From contig JAFMVE010000009.1 in assembly GCA_025499705.1 (NCBI GenBank), positions 1-64,000 on the forward strand: 64,000 nt of DNA. Reading direction: 5' to 3'. The notes beneath the pieces are model-generated. The model saw only the letters and a list, made by a program, of their open reading frames with translations. It did not search any database and had not been told where the DNA came from. Of the stretch, positions 46,672 through 55,151 are shown piece by piece; position 1 is the stretch's first letter; each line of letters opens with the position of its first letter. The DNA is from Carboxylicivirga caseinilyticus. Its GTDB lineage: Bacteria; Bacteroidota; Bacteroidia; Bacteroidales; Marinilabiliaceae. A program made the position numbers and the translations under genes.

Positions 46672-48122
46672 AGCTATCCTATCTCATCATATTATCCTTT
46701 AGTCTGCTAATCGGTTGCCGTCAGCGTATTCAAACTGACAAGGTATTGCCAGTCTATCCACCTGTGTACCCTGATTACACTGAGGTAACCATCCCTAAGA
46801 ACATAGCACCTTTAAACTTCATGATAAAAGATGACATAACAGCAATTCAGGCAGTTATTAAGGGTGATCAAAACCAAATGGTTTTAAATGGTACTAATAC
46901 GATACGTTTTAATCTGAAAAAATGGAAACAGCTGCTGCTTGATGAAAAGAAACTTGCCGTAACTGTGAGTGTTCAAAAGAATAATGAATGGATTCAATAT
47001 AAATCATTTAACTGGTACATTGCTGACGAAGAAATTGATCCATACCTCAGTTATAGATTGATTGAACCGGGATATGAAGTCTGGAACAAAATTCAATTGG
47101 CTGAACGATGTATTGAAAACTTCGATGAGAATATTTTTGCTGATAATAACCTTACTGAAGGATCCTGTATGAATTGTCATATATACAATAACCAGAATCC
47201 ATCGCAATCCATGTTTCATATCAGAGGGAAACATGGTGGAACTGTTTTAAACAACAACGGTAACCTTCGTAAACTCAAAACTAAAACCGACAAAATGCTT
47301 TCTAATGCAGTGTATGGTGGTTTTCATCCTGGTGGGCGATATGCAGTTTTCTCAACCAATTACATAATTCCGGAATTTCATGCTCAAGGGAGCAAGAAAC
47401 TGGAAGTTTATGATACAGCTTCTGATTTAGCAATTCTTGATTTTGAAACCAATCAATCCATCACAAATCCTCTCCTGACAGATTCGTTGAATTTTGATAC
47501 GTTTCCTGTATTCTCTGCTGATGGGAATAAAATATACTATTGTGGAGCGAAAGCCATTGACGTACCGGATAGCATTCAAAAACTTAAATACAGTATTTGC
47601 AGCATTTCTTTTGATGGCGAAAAGGGTGAAGTTGGCACTTCTGTTGACACCTTATGGAATGCACGTATGACCAACCATTCAGCCTGCCACTTAAAACCAT
47701 CTCCGGATGGGAAGCACCTGCTTTTTACCGAGGCTGATTACGGCACCTTTCCCATCTGGCATCGTGAAGCTGATTTAAGACTCATAAACCTTGAAACAGG
47801 TAAAATTGATTCGCTCAACCAGGTAAATGGAGACTATTCAGATAGTTATCACAGCTGGTCATCGAATAGTCGCTGGTTTGTTTTTGCCAGTAAGCGACAA
47901 AACGGAATTTATGGTCAACCATATTTTTGTTACATCGACAAAAATGGTGTAGCACACAAACCTTTTGTTTTGCCTCAAAAAAATCCCGATTTATATAACA
48001 TTACCCTTAAATCTTATAATATTCCTGAATTATCCTTAGGACCTTTGCCATTTGATGCCATGGATATTGAAAGACTTTATTGGAAACAGGAAGCAGAACC
48101 ATTCAGCGACAAAGAAATTTAA
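46668..48122 (+). CDS. PD40 propeller lipoprotein with CxxCH motif, copy 1
   Basis: The 484-residue protein has a lipobox (ILSFSLLIGC). An N-terminal beta-rich domain (about 25-140) is followed by GSCMNCH at residues 165-171, a classical c-type haem attachment motif, then FHIRGKHGGT and a TolB-like PD40 propeller (about 210-450: FPVFSADGNKIYYCG, KPSPDGKHLLFTE). One CxxCH suggests a single covalently bound haem, but haem loading is unproven. The protein is coupled to the membrane protein upstream by an overlap. It is expected in the periplasm or at the outer membrane. Confidence 0.8.
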   Translation: MKLSYLIILSFSLLIGCRQRIQTDKVLPVYPPVYPDYTEVTIPKNIAPLNFMIKDDITAIQAVIKGDQNQMVLNGTNTIRFNLKKWKQLLLDEKKLAVTVSVQKNNEWIQYKSFNWYIADEEIDPYLSYRLIEPGYEVWNKIQLAERCIENFDENIFADNNLTEGSCMNCHIYNNQNPSQSMFHIRGKHGGTVLNNNGNLRKLKTKTDKMLSNAVYGGFHPGGRYAVFSTNYIIPEFHAQGSKKLEVYDTASDLAILDFETNQSITNPLLTDSLNFDTFPVFSADGNKIYYCGAKAIDVPDSIQKLKYSICSISFDGEKGEVGTSVDTLWNARMTNHSACHLKPSPDGKHLLFTEADYGTFPIWHREADLRLINLETGKIDSLNQVNGDYSDSYHSWSSNSRWFVFASKRQNGIYGQPYFCYIDKNGVAHKPFVLPQKNPDLYNITLKSYNIPELSLGPLPFDAMDIERLYWKQEAEPFSDKEI

Positions 48123-48136
48123 TACTTTTAATCTGT

Positions 48137-49891
48137 ATGAAAAAATTCTCACATCATATCATTTCACCCTTTGCTTTCGGAACAATTGTGTATCTGTTTT
48201 TTACACTATTGTATCCATATCATTTACATTATCAGGAACAATATCAATTATTTTTATTCACGGGTGATTACTTTCAATCATACCTCAACATACCTGGTGG
48301 GATGAGTGATTATATTGGCAACTTCCTTACTCAGTTTTATTTTTATCCTTCTGTCGGAGCCATATTTATTGCATTTCTGTTGGTTCTGATTCAACAACTC
48401 ACTTGGAAAACAGTAAAAAACACAGAGAAAAGCTCAGTATACTTTCCTTTAACATTTATACCTTCCATACTTTATTGGGCTTTACTTTGTGATGAAAATT
48501 ATCTGCCAGGTGGATTGATTTCCCTGGTTTTTCTAATGGTATTTATATCCATCAGAATAACTATAAAATCAGAGAACCTTAAAAGTATTTTTGCTGTGTT
48601 GTCAATTCCTGTACTCTATTGGATAGCTGGAGGAGCGGTTGTATTTTATGTGCTTTATTCAGTGCTTGCAATACTTTTTATTCGAAAGGAAAGAACAGCC
48701 AGAAATACCATTATTACTTTCATACAAGTCGGTTTAGCAATATCATTACCATTTATAGCTAAAGCCATTTTAATTCAACATCCAATAATTAAAATGTGGA
48801 TAGGTGTTAACTTTTACAGTTTCCCCAATACATTCCCGTTTTATGCAGGTGGCGTCTTTTTGCTTAGTGTTCTGCTTCCATTCTTCATTAAATCATTAAT
48901 GATAATAAGATTTCATTTTAAATGGGCGATAACAGTTCTGTACGTGGTTATTATTATTGCTGGTTTTGTTACCATTAAAACTTCATCCGTTTTTGATAAG
49001 GAAGAAGTAATGGCTTATGATTTTCATACTCGTATGCGTCAATGGGATAAGGTCATTGCAATGGCTGATAAAAAATCTCCATCCAGTCCTTTATCTGTTT
49101 CTTGTCTGAATCTTGCTTTGGCAAAAAAAGGCATGCTGGCCGAACATATGTTCGAGTACTACCAAAATGGAACAGGAGGTCTGTTGCCCGATTTCAAAAA
49201 AGATTTTACTATACCTATGGTAACAGGTGAAATCTATTACCAACTTGGTTTTATAAACACGGCTCAGCGATACACCTTCGAAGCGATGGAGGCATTGCCG
49301 CTTTATCAAAAGAGTGCACGTACGATGAAACGACTGGCTGAGACGAACCTTATCAACGGAAACCGCGCATTGACGCTGAAGTATCTGAAGATATTACAGA
49401 AAACTTTGTTTTACAGTAAATGGGCTACTGCTTTAAGTAAAGTAATTGATGATCAGGAAATCTTACTGCAACATCCTGAATATGGTTGGTTAATGACTCA
49501 TAAAATTCAAAATGACTTTTTCTTTAGCGAAGGAGAAAAAGACATGATGTTAGGGCAACTATTTACGGCAAATAATAAGAACAGGACTGCCTATGAATAT
49601 CTGATGGCTTATTGCCTTCTCAACAAAGACTTGAATCATTTTATGCAATACCTTTCACTGGCTCAAACCATTGGTTATAAACAAATGCCTATAAGCTTTC
49701 AGGAAGCCTTTATTTACAGTTGGAAAATGACATCACAGAAAGCCCCAAAGTCGATGCCTTCCTTTATCTCAAATGAAAAGATACAGAGTGCCAATGCATT
49801 TCTTTCTAAGATGAATCTTCCGAATGCCTCCGAAGTATTAAAGAAAGACTATGGAAAAACCTATTGGTATTATTTGCAGTTCAGAAATTAA
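48137..49891 (+). CDS. DUF6057-like multi-TM protein, copy 2
   Basis: The 584-residue paralogue of the protein at 44923 shares the YLNIPGGMSDYIGNFLTQFY loop (about 45-65), eight or so N-terminal transmembrane helices, and in the C-terminal helical half the strings KRLAETNLINGN and LKYLKILQKTLFYSKWA. The ATG at 48137 is chosen; an upstream reading would overlap copy 1 of the propeller gene. It lies 14 bp after that gene and 12 bp before copy 2 of the propeller gene. Divergence between the two copies is substantial, so the duplication is old. Confidence 0.8.
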   Translation: MKKFSHHIISPFAFGTIVYLFFTLLYPYHLHYQEQYQLFLFTGDYFQSYLNIPGGMSDYIGNFLTQFYFYPSVGAIFIAFLLVLIQQLTWKTVKNTEKSSVYFPLTFIPSILYWALLCDENYLPGGLISLVFLMVFISIRITIKSENLKSIFAVLSIPVLYWIAGGAVVFYVLYSVLAILFIRKERTARNTIITFIQVGLAISLPFIAKAILIQHPIIKMWIGVNFYSFPNTFPFYAGGVFLLSVLLPFFIKSLMIIRFHFKWAITVLYVVIIIAGFVTIKTSSVFDKEEVMAYDFHTRMRQWDKVIAMADKKSPSSPLSVSCLNLALAKKGMLAEHMFEYYQNGTGGLLPDFKKDFTIPMVTGEIYYQLGFINTAQRYTFEAMEALPLYQKSARTMKRLAETNLINGNRALTLKYLKILQKTLFYSKWATALSKVIDDQEILLQHPEYGWLMTHKIQNDFFFSEGEKDMMLGQLFTANNKNRTAYEYLMAYCLLNKDLNHFMQYLSLAQTIGYKQMPISFQEAFIYSWKMTSQKAPKSMPSFISNEKIQSANAFLSKMNLPNASEVLKKDYGKTYWYYLQFRN

Positions 49892-49903
49892 AATACTGAA
49901 AAA

Positions 49904-51358
49904 ATGAAAAATCTGTTCATCCTCATATCAGCAATGGTTTTATTGAATGCATGTAATGAAACCATCAAAGTAAAAGAAACATATTCATCAGCTCCTGATC
50001 TATATCCGGATTATAATGGGGTTACCATTCCATTTAATATAGCACCTTTAAATTTTAAGGTGAATGATGAATATTCAAAAATCGACGTAGTTCTTGAGAG
50101 TAAAAGTGAATCTTTGCATATTCAACAAAACGAATTTGCTGACATTCCTGTCGACTCATGGAAAGAACTCCTGAATTCTTCAAAAGGTGACAGCATCAGA
50201 ATAACAGTATCAGTGCAAAAAAACAATGCCTGGTATGCCTATCAGCCCTTTTATATTCATGTTTGTGAAGATGCTGTTGATGATTATCTGGCATACCGTT
50301 TAATCGCTCCCGGTTATGAAGTTTACAGTAAAATGGGAATTTATCAGCGATCGCTGCAGGATTTTGAGCAAGATGCTATTTATGAAAACACACTGGTTCA
50401 GGGAAGTTGCGTAAACTGCCATTCTTTCAAACAAGGATCAGCCAAAGATATGAGTATGCATATCAGAGGCAAGCTGGGTGGAACTGTTTTACTTACAAAT
50501 AATAAAATGGAAGTGCTGAAAACAAAAACCGACAGTACGCTGTCGAAGTTTGTATATCCATACTGGCATCCGTCAGGCAACTATATTGCCTATACATTAA
50601 ATGATACGCACCAGGTTTTTCATTCATCAAATAACAAGCGAGTAGAAGTTTTTGATAATGCATCAGATGTGATTGTTTACGATATCAACAAAAATGAAAT
50701 TATTAAATGCGAGGCACTAATGTCTGATTCTGTTTTTGAAACCTTCCCTTCATTTTCACCGGATGGTAAGACTCTCTACTTCTGTTCGGCTAAAATGGAA
50801 GTGATGCCCATGGAATATACCAAAGTTCATTACAATTTATGCAGCATTGGTTTTGATCCCGAAAGTGGTACCTTTTCAAATAAGGTAGACACCTTATTTA
50901 GGGCAGCAGACATTGGTAAGAGCGTAACATTCCCCCGACCATCACCTGATGGAAAATACCTAATGTTTACATTGGTTGATTATGGTAATTTTTCAATCTG
51001 GCATAAAGAAGCTGACCTTTATTTACTCAATACTGAAACCAATCAGGTAAGATCAATCAATGAGGTAAATAGCGACGATACAGAAAGCTATCACTCCTGG
51101 TCGACAAACAGTAAATGGTTTGTTTTCAGTAGCCGGCGATTAGACGGATTGTATACACGCCCCTTCATCGCTCACATTGATAACGAAGGTAAAGTTGGAA
51201 AACCATTTCTTCTGCCTCAGCAAAATATCAGTCATTACGACGATCTTTTATTTTCATATAATATACCGGAGTTTATAACAGAAAAGGTTAATATTGACAT
51301 TCCGGAGCTGGAGAAGAAACTGGAAGGTGAGAAGAAACAAGTTGGGATTAGACAATAG
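49904..51358 (+). CDS. PD40 propeller lipoprotein with CxxCH motif, copy 2
   Basis: The 484-residue paralogue of the protein at 46668 has the same length. The lipobox is AMVLLNAC, the haem-type motif GSCVNCH lies at residues 167-173, and the next conserved block is MHIRGKLGGTVLL. The propeller carries FPSFSPDGKTLYFCS, RPSPDGKYLMFT and SYHSWSTNSKWFVFSS. Conservation of the CxxCH in both copies, while surrounding residues differ, argues that it is functional. It lies 14 bp upstream of the chorismatase-like gene, so the last two genes may be in the same transcript. Confidence 0.8.
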   Translation: MKNLFILISAMVLLNACNETIKVKETYSSAPDLYPDYNGVTIPFNIAPLNFKVNDEYSKIDVVLESKSESLHIQQNEFADIPVDSWKELLNSSKGDSIRITVSVQKNNAWYAYQPFYIHVCEDAVDDYLAYRLIAPGYEVYSKMGIYQRSLQDFEQDAIYENTLVQGSCVNCHSFKQGSAKDMSMHIRGKLGGTVLLTNNKMEVLKTKTDSTLSKFVYPYWHPSGNYIAYTLNDTHQVFHSSNNKRVEVFDNASDVIVYDINKNEIIKCEALMSDSVFETFPSFSPDGKTLYFCSAKMEVMPMEYTKVHYNLCSIGFDPESGTFSNKVDTLFRAADIGKSVTFPRPSPDGKYLMFTLVDYGNFSIWHKEADLYLLNTETNQVRSINEVNSDDTESYHSWSTNSKWFVFSSRRLDGLYTRPFIAHIDNEGKVGKPFLLPQQNISHYDDLLFSYNIPEFITEKVNIDIPELEKKLEGEKKQVGIRQ

Positions 51359-51372
51359 GAAAGAAATAATAA

Positions 51373-52581
51373 ATGTTTGGGAAAGTGATTCAAAGAGATT
51401 ATAAAATAATAGTGCCAATTACTACGGGTGAATTAAAGAGCCAGTGGAAAAGTTGTATTGAACAACTTAAAGAATTTAAACCGGGCAGTATTTTTAAGAT
51501 CAGTATTTTTGTGGGTGCTGAAAATTGGGAAGAAGCATTTACAAACTTTACACACGAAATTCGTTCATTATTTTCTGATAAATGTCCGGCATATACAATA
51601 CTAACACAAGCCCCCGGAAATGATAAAGTCACACTGGAGGTTGGGGTCATCAATGATGAACGGGTAAAAATCACTTATAATAGCTTTCACAGCACCCCTT
51701 ATTCCTTAATTGAATATAATGGCACCAAAGAACTTTGGGCTTCAGGAATCGGACTTACCTTAAAAACAGATGATATAAGTTCATCGGCCAGGCATGCTTT
51801 TGAAGAAATGATTACGCTTCTTTCTAAAGAAGGCTTTACATTGAATAAAGTAGTCAGACAATGGAATTACATTCCGGAAATATTGAATTTTGAATTACGA
51901 AACGAAAAAGAACAGCAACATTACCAGCTTTTTAACGAGGTTCGTAAACATTATTATAACCAGTATCGAACCATTGAAGGATATCCGGCTGCAACCGGCA
52001 TTGGAATTGCAGCAGGAGGTGTATCAATAGATATTTGTGCCATTCAGCCTGCTCATGAAAACTCTGTTTACTCAGTTAATAATCCTGAACAACTAAATGC
52101 TTATCATTACCGCCAAGATGTACTGGTAGGTGAATTAGCTGAAGGATCAACAGTGAAACAGGCACCTCAGTTCGAAAGAGCTAAACTAGTTACTGATAAT
52201 AATACCTTGTTTATATCAGGTACTGCATCCATAAAAGGTCAATATACAATCGGTTTAAACAATGCAAATGAGCAAACACAAACAACTCTGGAACTGATTC
52301 ATAATTTAAAACTGGCTGCAAAACAGACGACCAAAAACCTTGATGAGTATTCATTGAATTTCTCATATGCCAGAATTTACATTAAAAGGACAGAAGACTT
52401 TGAATCAGTCATGTCGATTTGTACAAAAGAACTTCCGAACACTCCTCTAAATTTTGTTCAGGCTGATATCTGTCGCGATAACCTTTTAGTTGAAATTGAA
52501 GCTGAAATGCAATATAATATTGGAGATAATCAAGCAATAGATACTTTTATAACACAAACAGCCTGTTCGAATTGCCGCTAA
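51373..52581 (+). CDS. Chorismatase (FkbO/Hyg5)/RidA-like protein
   Basis: The 402-residue soluble protein is built of two RidA/YjgF-like halves. The second half shows strings typical of the chorismatase family: GYPAATGIGIAAGG (about 197-210), PQFERAKLV and LFISGTASIKGQ (about 275-287). Chorismatases (FkbO, Hyg5, XanB2) convert chorismate to dihydroxycyclohexadiene or hydroxybenzoate products. Some related Rid-type proteins have other or no known activity, so the reaction is not certain. The C-terminus ends in CSNCR. It lies between the haem-propeller gene and a nitroreductase, all on the plus strand. No aryl-polyene or flexirubin genes are visible near it. Confidence 0.6.
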   Translation: MFGKVIQRDYKIIVPITTGELKSQWKSCIEQLKEFKPGSIFKISIFVGAENWEEAFTNFTHEIRSLFSDKCPAYTILTQAPGNDKVTLEVGVINDERVKITYNSFHSTPYSLIEYNGTKELWASGIGLTLKTDDISSSARHAFEEMITLLSKEGFTLNKVVRQWNYIPEILNFELRNEKEQQHYQLFNEVRKHYYNQYRTIEGYPAATGIGIAAGGVSIDICAIQPAHENSVYSVNNPEQLNAYHYRQDVLVGELAEGSTVKQAPQFERAKLVTDNNTLFISGTASIKGQYTIGLNNANEQTQTTLELIHNLKLAAKQTTKNLDEYSLNFSYARIYIKRTEDFESVMSICTKELPNTPLNFVQADICRDNLLVEIEAEMQYNIGDNQAIDTFITQTACSNCR

Positions 52582-52597
52582 ATTAAGATGATAGATT

Positions 52598-53122
52598 ATG
52601 AAAATGGTTGAACTGATACAACAACGCCGTAGCTGCAGAATTTATACTGATCAACAAGTTGAGACAGAAAAACAGGAAGAACTGAAAAAAATTCTGTTGT
52701 GGTCACCTACTTCTAAAAATAACCGCCCCTGGGAATTTGTTTTTGTAGATGATAAGTTATTGCTTCAACAACTTTCGGAATGTAAACCTCACGGTGCATC
52801 TTTTATAAAAAATGCTCCTTTAGCCATTGTTATTCTTGCCGATCCTGAAAAAAGTGATGTTTGGATTGAAGACACATCTATAGCTGCAGCTTTTCTTCAA
52901 GCAGGGGCAGAAGACATAGGATTAGGCAGTTGTTGGGTACAAATTCGAAACCGTTTTCATGCTTCCGGTATAAAAGCATCCGAACAGGTTAAAATGCTAC
53001 TGAACGCTCCCACTCATTTAGAAACAGCTTGTATCATAACCATTGGCTATAAAGGCAAAGAAAGGCGCCCTTATAACAATGATGACTTGTTGAATGAAAG
53101 AATTCATCACAACACGTTTTAA
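52598..53122 (+). CDS. Nitroreductase-family flavoprotein
   Basis: The 174-residue protein has the FMN-binding nitroreductase signature: ELIQQRRSCRIYTDQQV at the start, SPTSKNNRPWEFVFV (about 42-56) and AGAEDIGLGSCWVQIRN (about 103-119). It is of the short single-domain type found in Bacteroidota. It uses NAD(P)H and FMN to reduce an unidentified substrate in the cytoplasm. It lies 16 bp downstream of the chorismatase-like gene and is convergent with the NifX-like gene set 30 bp further on. Confidence 0.85.
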   Translation: MKMVELIQQRRSCRIYTDQQVETEKQEELKKILLWSPTSKNNRPWEFVFVDDKLLLQQLSECKPHGASFIKNAPLAIVILADPEKSDVWIEDTSIAAAFLQAGAEDIGLGSCWVQIRNRFHASGIKASEQVKMLLNAPTHLETACIITIGYKGKERRPYNNDDLLNERIHHNTF

Positions 53123-53152
53123 CAAAAAGAAGACTACATAAGTTAAAGCCTC

Positions 53153-53473
53153 TTAACTTGCCAAAAAACTAACCTCAAACCCTGTTTTATCTGAATTGGG
53201 TGTAATTGTAAAAGTATTATCCTGCTTCAACTTTACCCCATCCTTCACGGCAATGGTTTTTAGTCCCTGCTTTATTAATTTAGCATCAGCTGGATCGCAA
53301 TTTTTGTTAAAGTGCAAATGCAAAACAGCTGGATCCTGCTTATTAAAGCGGATTAAGAAATTATTGCGCTCCACAAAAATCAAATCTTGATGAGCATAGG
53401 TAGGTTCTAATCCAATATAATTAAGCATGTGCCTGACTACCCCTATCGGAATCTTTATGTCTTTATTTTTCAT
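53153..53473 (-). CDS. Small conserved protein, unknown
   Basis: The 106-residue soluble protein has no signal peptide. It is predicted as alpha/beta with strands around YAHQDLIFVERNNFLIRF and FTITPNSDKTGFEVSF. No family was recognised. It is the last gene of a three-gene minus-strand set with the NifX-like and ArsC/NifO-like proteins (gap of 23 bp to the NifX-like gene), so a metal-cluster or redox context is possible, but that is inference. Confidence 0.55.
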   Translation of the reverse strand: MKNKDIKIPIGVVRHMLNYIGLEPTYAHQDLIFVERNNFLIRFNKQDPAVLHLHFNKNCDPADAKLIKQGLKTIAVKDGVKLKQDNTFTITPNSDKTGFEVSFLAS

Positions 53474-53496
53474 GGGATTAGATTAAAGTTTGAAAC

Positions 53497-53892
53497 TTAT
53501 TTACACGATGTACTCGAACACGAACTACATGATGATGGAGAACATGAAGCACCACCTTCAGTCATCATTTCGCTGGATTGAAAGGGTGGTAAAGCTTTAT
53601 GATACATTAGATCAACATTAAATGTCAACATGGTTCCTATGGCTTTGTAAACAGAAATTCCCATTTCCTTAAAAACCTTTAATGCCATTACCTGAATATC
53701 AGGTGTGATGATAGCTTTGATTTTTTGAAATCTAACCCACTCAGACAAATCTTTAATATCAGTTCGATCTATCACTTCAACATTACCTGTTTGGGTATCA
53801 TACAATCCCATCAGTCCACATTTTGTAAAGTCATCCGATAAGAATAACTGTAACTCACCACTCGCTCCTGCTGCTGGAAATCCTATTTTCAT
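53497..53892 (-). CDS. NifB/NifX-family cluster-binding-like protein with Cys tail
   Basis: The 131-residue protein has the fold pattern of the dinitrogenase iron-molybdenum cofactor biosynthesis family (PF02579): KIGFPAAGASGELQLFLSDD at the N-terminus, then IKAIITPDIQVMALKVFKEM and a short ISVYKAIG strand. The C-terminus (about 112-131) is a distinct tail of Ser and five Cys residues, with SCSSCSS-like spacing, likely for metal binding. NifX/NifB-like small proteins carry Fe-S or FeMo clusters, yet similar proteins occur in non-fixing anaerobes. No nif structural gene is in the window. Confidence 0.7.
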   Translation of the reverse strand: MKIGFPAAGASGELQLFLSDDFTKCGLMGLYDTQTGNVEVIDRTDIKDLSEWVRFQKIKAIITPDIQVMALKVFKEMGISVYKAIGTMLTFNVDLMYHKALPPFQSSEMMTEGGASCSPSSCSSCSSTSCK

Positions 53893-53914
53893 ATCCTCAG
53901 TTTTTATGTAATTG

Positions 53915-54358
53915 TTATTTTATTTCATCATCGCAACTGTTTTGAGTTTTGCTTTTGGGGCAACTCAATAATGCCCTATCAATCTCTTCCTTCATTAATT
54001 CTTTTGCCAGAACACTGTCGAAACCACAACCATAGTTTTGTCCAACCCTGATTAAAGGTCTTTTTATTAAATACGGATCATCAATCATGGCCTGCAAGGC
54101 TTCTTCTTCACCAAAGTTAGCAGGGTTAATTTCACCCGATTTAATGCGGGGTGCACTAACATTAAACCATTCAGCAAACGGACGGGTCGACAAATATTTC
54201 GCTAGCACAGTTGTTGTCCATGGCTCCTCAAGCAAGTTATATGCAATAACTTTATAACCTTTATCCTTAAGTAATACCTTTTGCTTTGTATTATTAATGC
54301 ATCCTGGCTTTTCGTAAAAATGTACCTCCATAACTTCAACATTTTTGTCATTCATCAT
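53915..54358 (-). CDS. ArsC/Spx-like nitrogenase-associated (NifO-type) protein
   Basis: The 147-residue thioredoxin-fold protein is of the ArsC/Spx group. MEVHFYEKPGCINNTKQKVL places one Cys at the position of the ArsC active-site Cys. RPFAEWFNVSAPRIKSGEI and DPYLIKRPLIRVGQNYGCGF follow the family layout, with the RPL motif conserved. This form is called nitrogenase-associated or NifO-like. An internal ATG before EVHFYEK is an alternative start. It is the first gene of the minus-strand trio, 22 bp before the NifX-like gene. Confidence 0.7.
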   Translation of the reverse strand: MMNDKNVEVMEVHFYEKPGCINNTKQKVLLKDKGYKVIAYNLLEEPWTTTVLAKYLSTRPFAEWFNVSAPRIKSGEINPANFGEEEALQAMIDDPYLIKRPLIRVGQNYGCGFDSVLAKELMKEEIDRALLSCPKSKTQNSCDDEIK

Positions 54359-54581
54359 TCGAAAATCATCTGCAGATAAAATAAAACAAGCTACATACCA
54401 AAGAATCTATCGAATTGATAATCTGCAACCATAAGGTATCAATCCGACATTATGGTAGGATATTTATAACCTTGATAACAAATCTGAAGTACATCTATTT
54501 TTCATCTAAAAACTTACACTCTAAGTATTCCCATCTGAAAATTTTTGTCGTAACTTGTATATAGACGTTAGAAGAAACCAA

Positions 54582-55037
54582 ATGAAAACTAAATTTCTAA
54601 TATGGATTTTTTTAATCTCTTTGTTTACAAGTTTATGTAATGCACAAATATTTGCTAAACAGGATAATCCTCAAAAGTTATCACTTTCCAACATCCCCAG
54701 AAATTCTGTTCTGAATGAAGATCTTCTGATATTCTCTTACCAACGTATAATGTCCCAAACCGATTCATTTGGATTTACATTCAAAGCTGGCATCATGATT
54801 TTCGATCCATTTTTATGGGTTGCAGACTTTGGAATCATTACCGGCCATTCGAAACATTATTTTGAAGCTGCAATTGGAGGTATTGCAGAACCTGCTTTTG
54901 GCGATTTTGCTATGATTACCATTCGTGCTAATTATCGCTATCAGGCAGAAAAGGGATTTGTTTTTAAGGTTGGCCCATTTGCAGGCCCACCTGATAATTT
55001 TATCATACCACTAGTTTCAATTGGTTATGCTTTCTGA
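54582..55037 (+). CDS. Secreted hypothetical protein, barrel-like
   Basis: The product has about 151 residues with a signal peptide (LIWIFLISLFTSLCNAQ); the ATG at 54582 is used because the upstream reading would start at a TTG with a non-signal leader. The mature part has amphipathic strands (FGFTFKAGIMIFDPFLWVADFG, shortened here) and ends with IIPLVSIGYAF, a terminal aromatic strand typical of small outer-membrane barrels. No family was recognised. It is followed by the T9SS protein gene on the same strand. Confidence 0.55.
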   Translation: MKTKFLIWIFLISLFTSLCNAQIFAKQDNPQKLSLSNIPRNSVLNEDLLIFSYQRIMSQTDSFGFTFKAGIMIFDPFLWVADFGIITGHSKHYFEAAIGGIAEPAFGDFAMITIRANYRYQAEKGFVFKVGPFAGPPDNFIIPLVSIGYAF

Positions 55038-55151
55038 GATTTTTGATCGAACAAAATTGAAGAATTTATCACCACTACCCTAACCTATTTCCTGATTACA
55101 CGTATTCAATCTATTCATATTAAAAAGGGGAAAAAGAGGAAATTTTTACTA

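Noticed and set aside
53140..53159. Hairpin AAGTTAA/TTAACTT as terminator between the nitroreductase and the small gene
   Set aside because: Short AT-only stem overlapping the stop codon with no T-run; too weak to call.
54429..54455. CCATAA/TTATGG inverted repeat
   Set aside because: Only 6-bp arms with a 15-base loop in AT-rich DNA; expected by chance.
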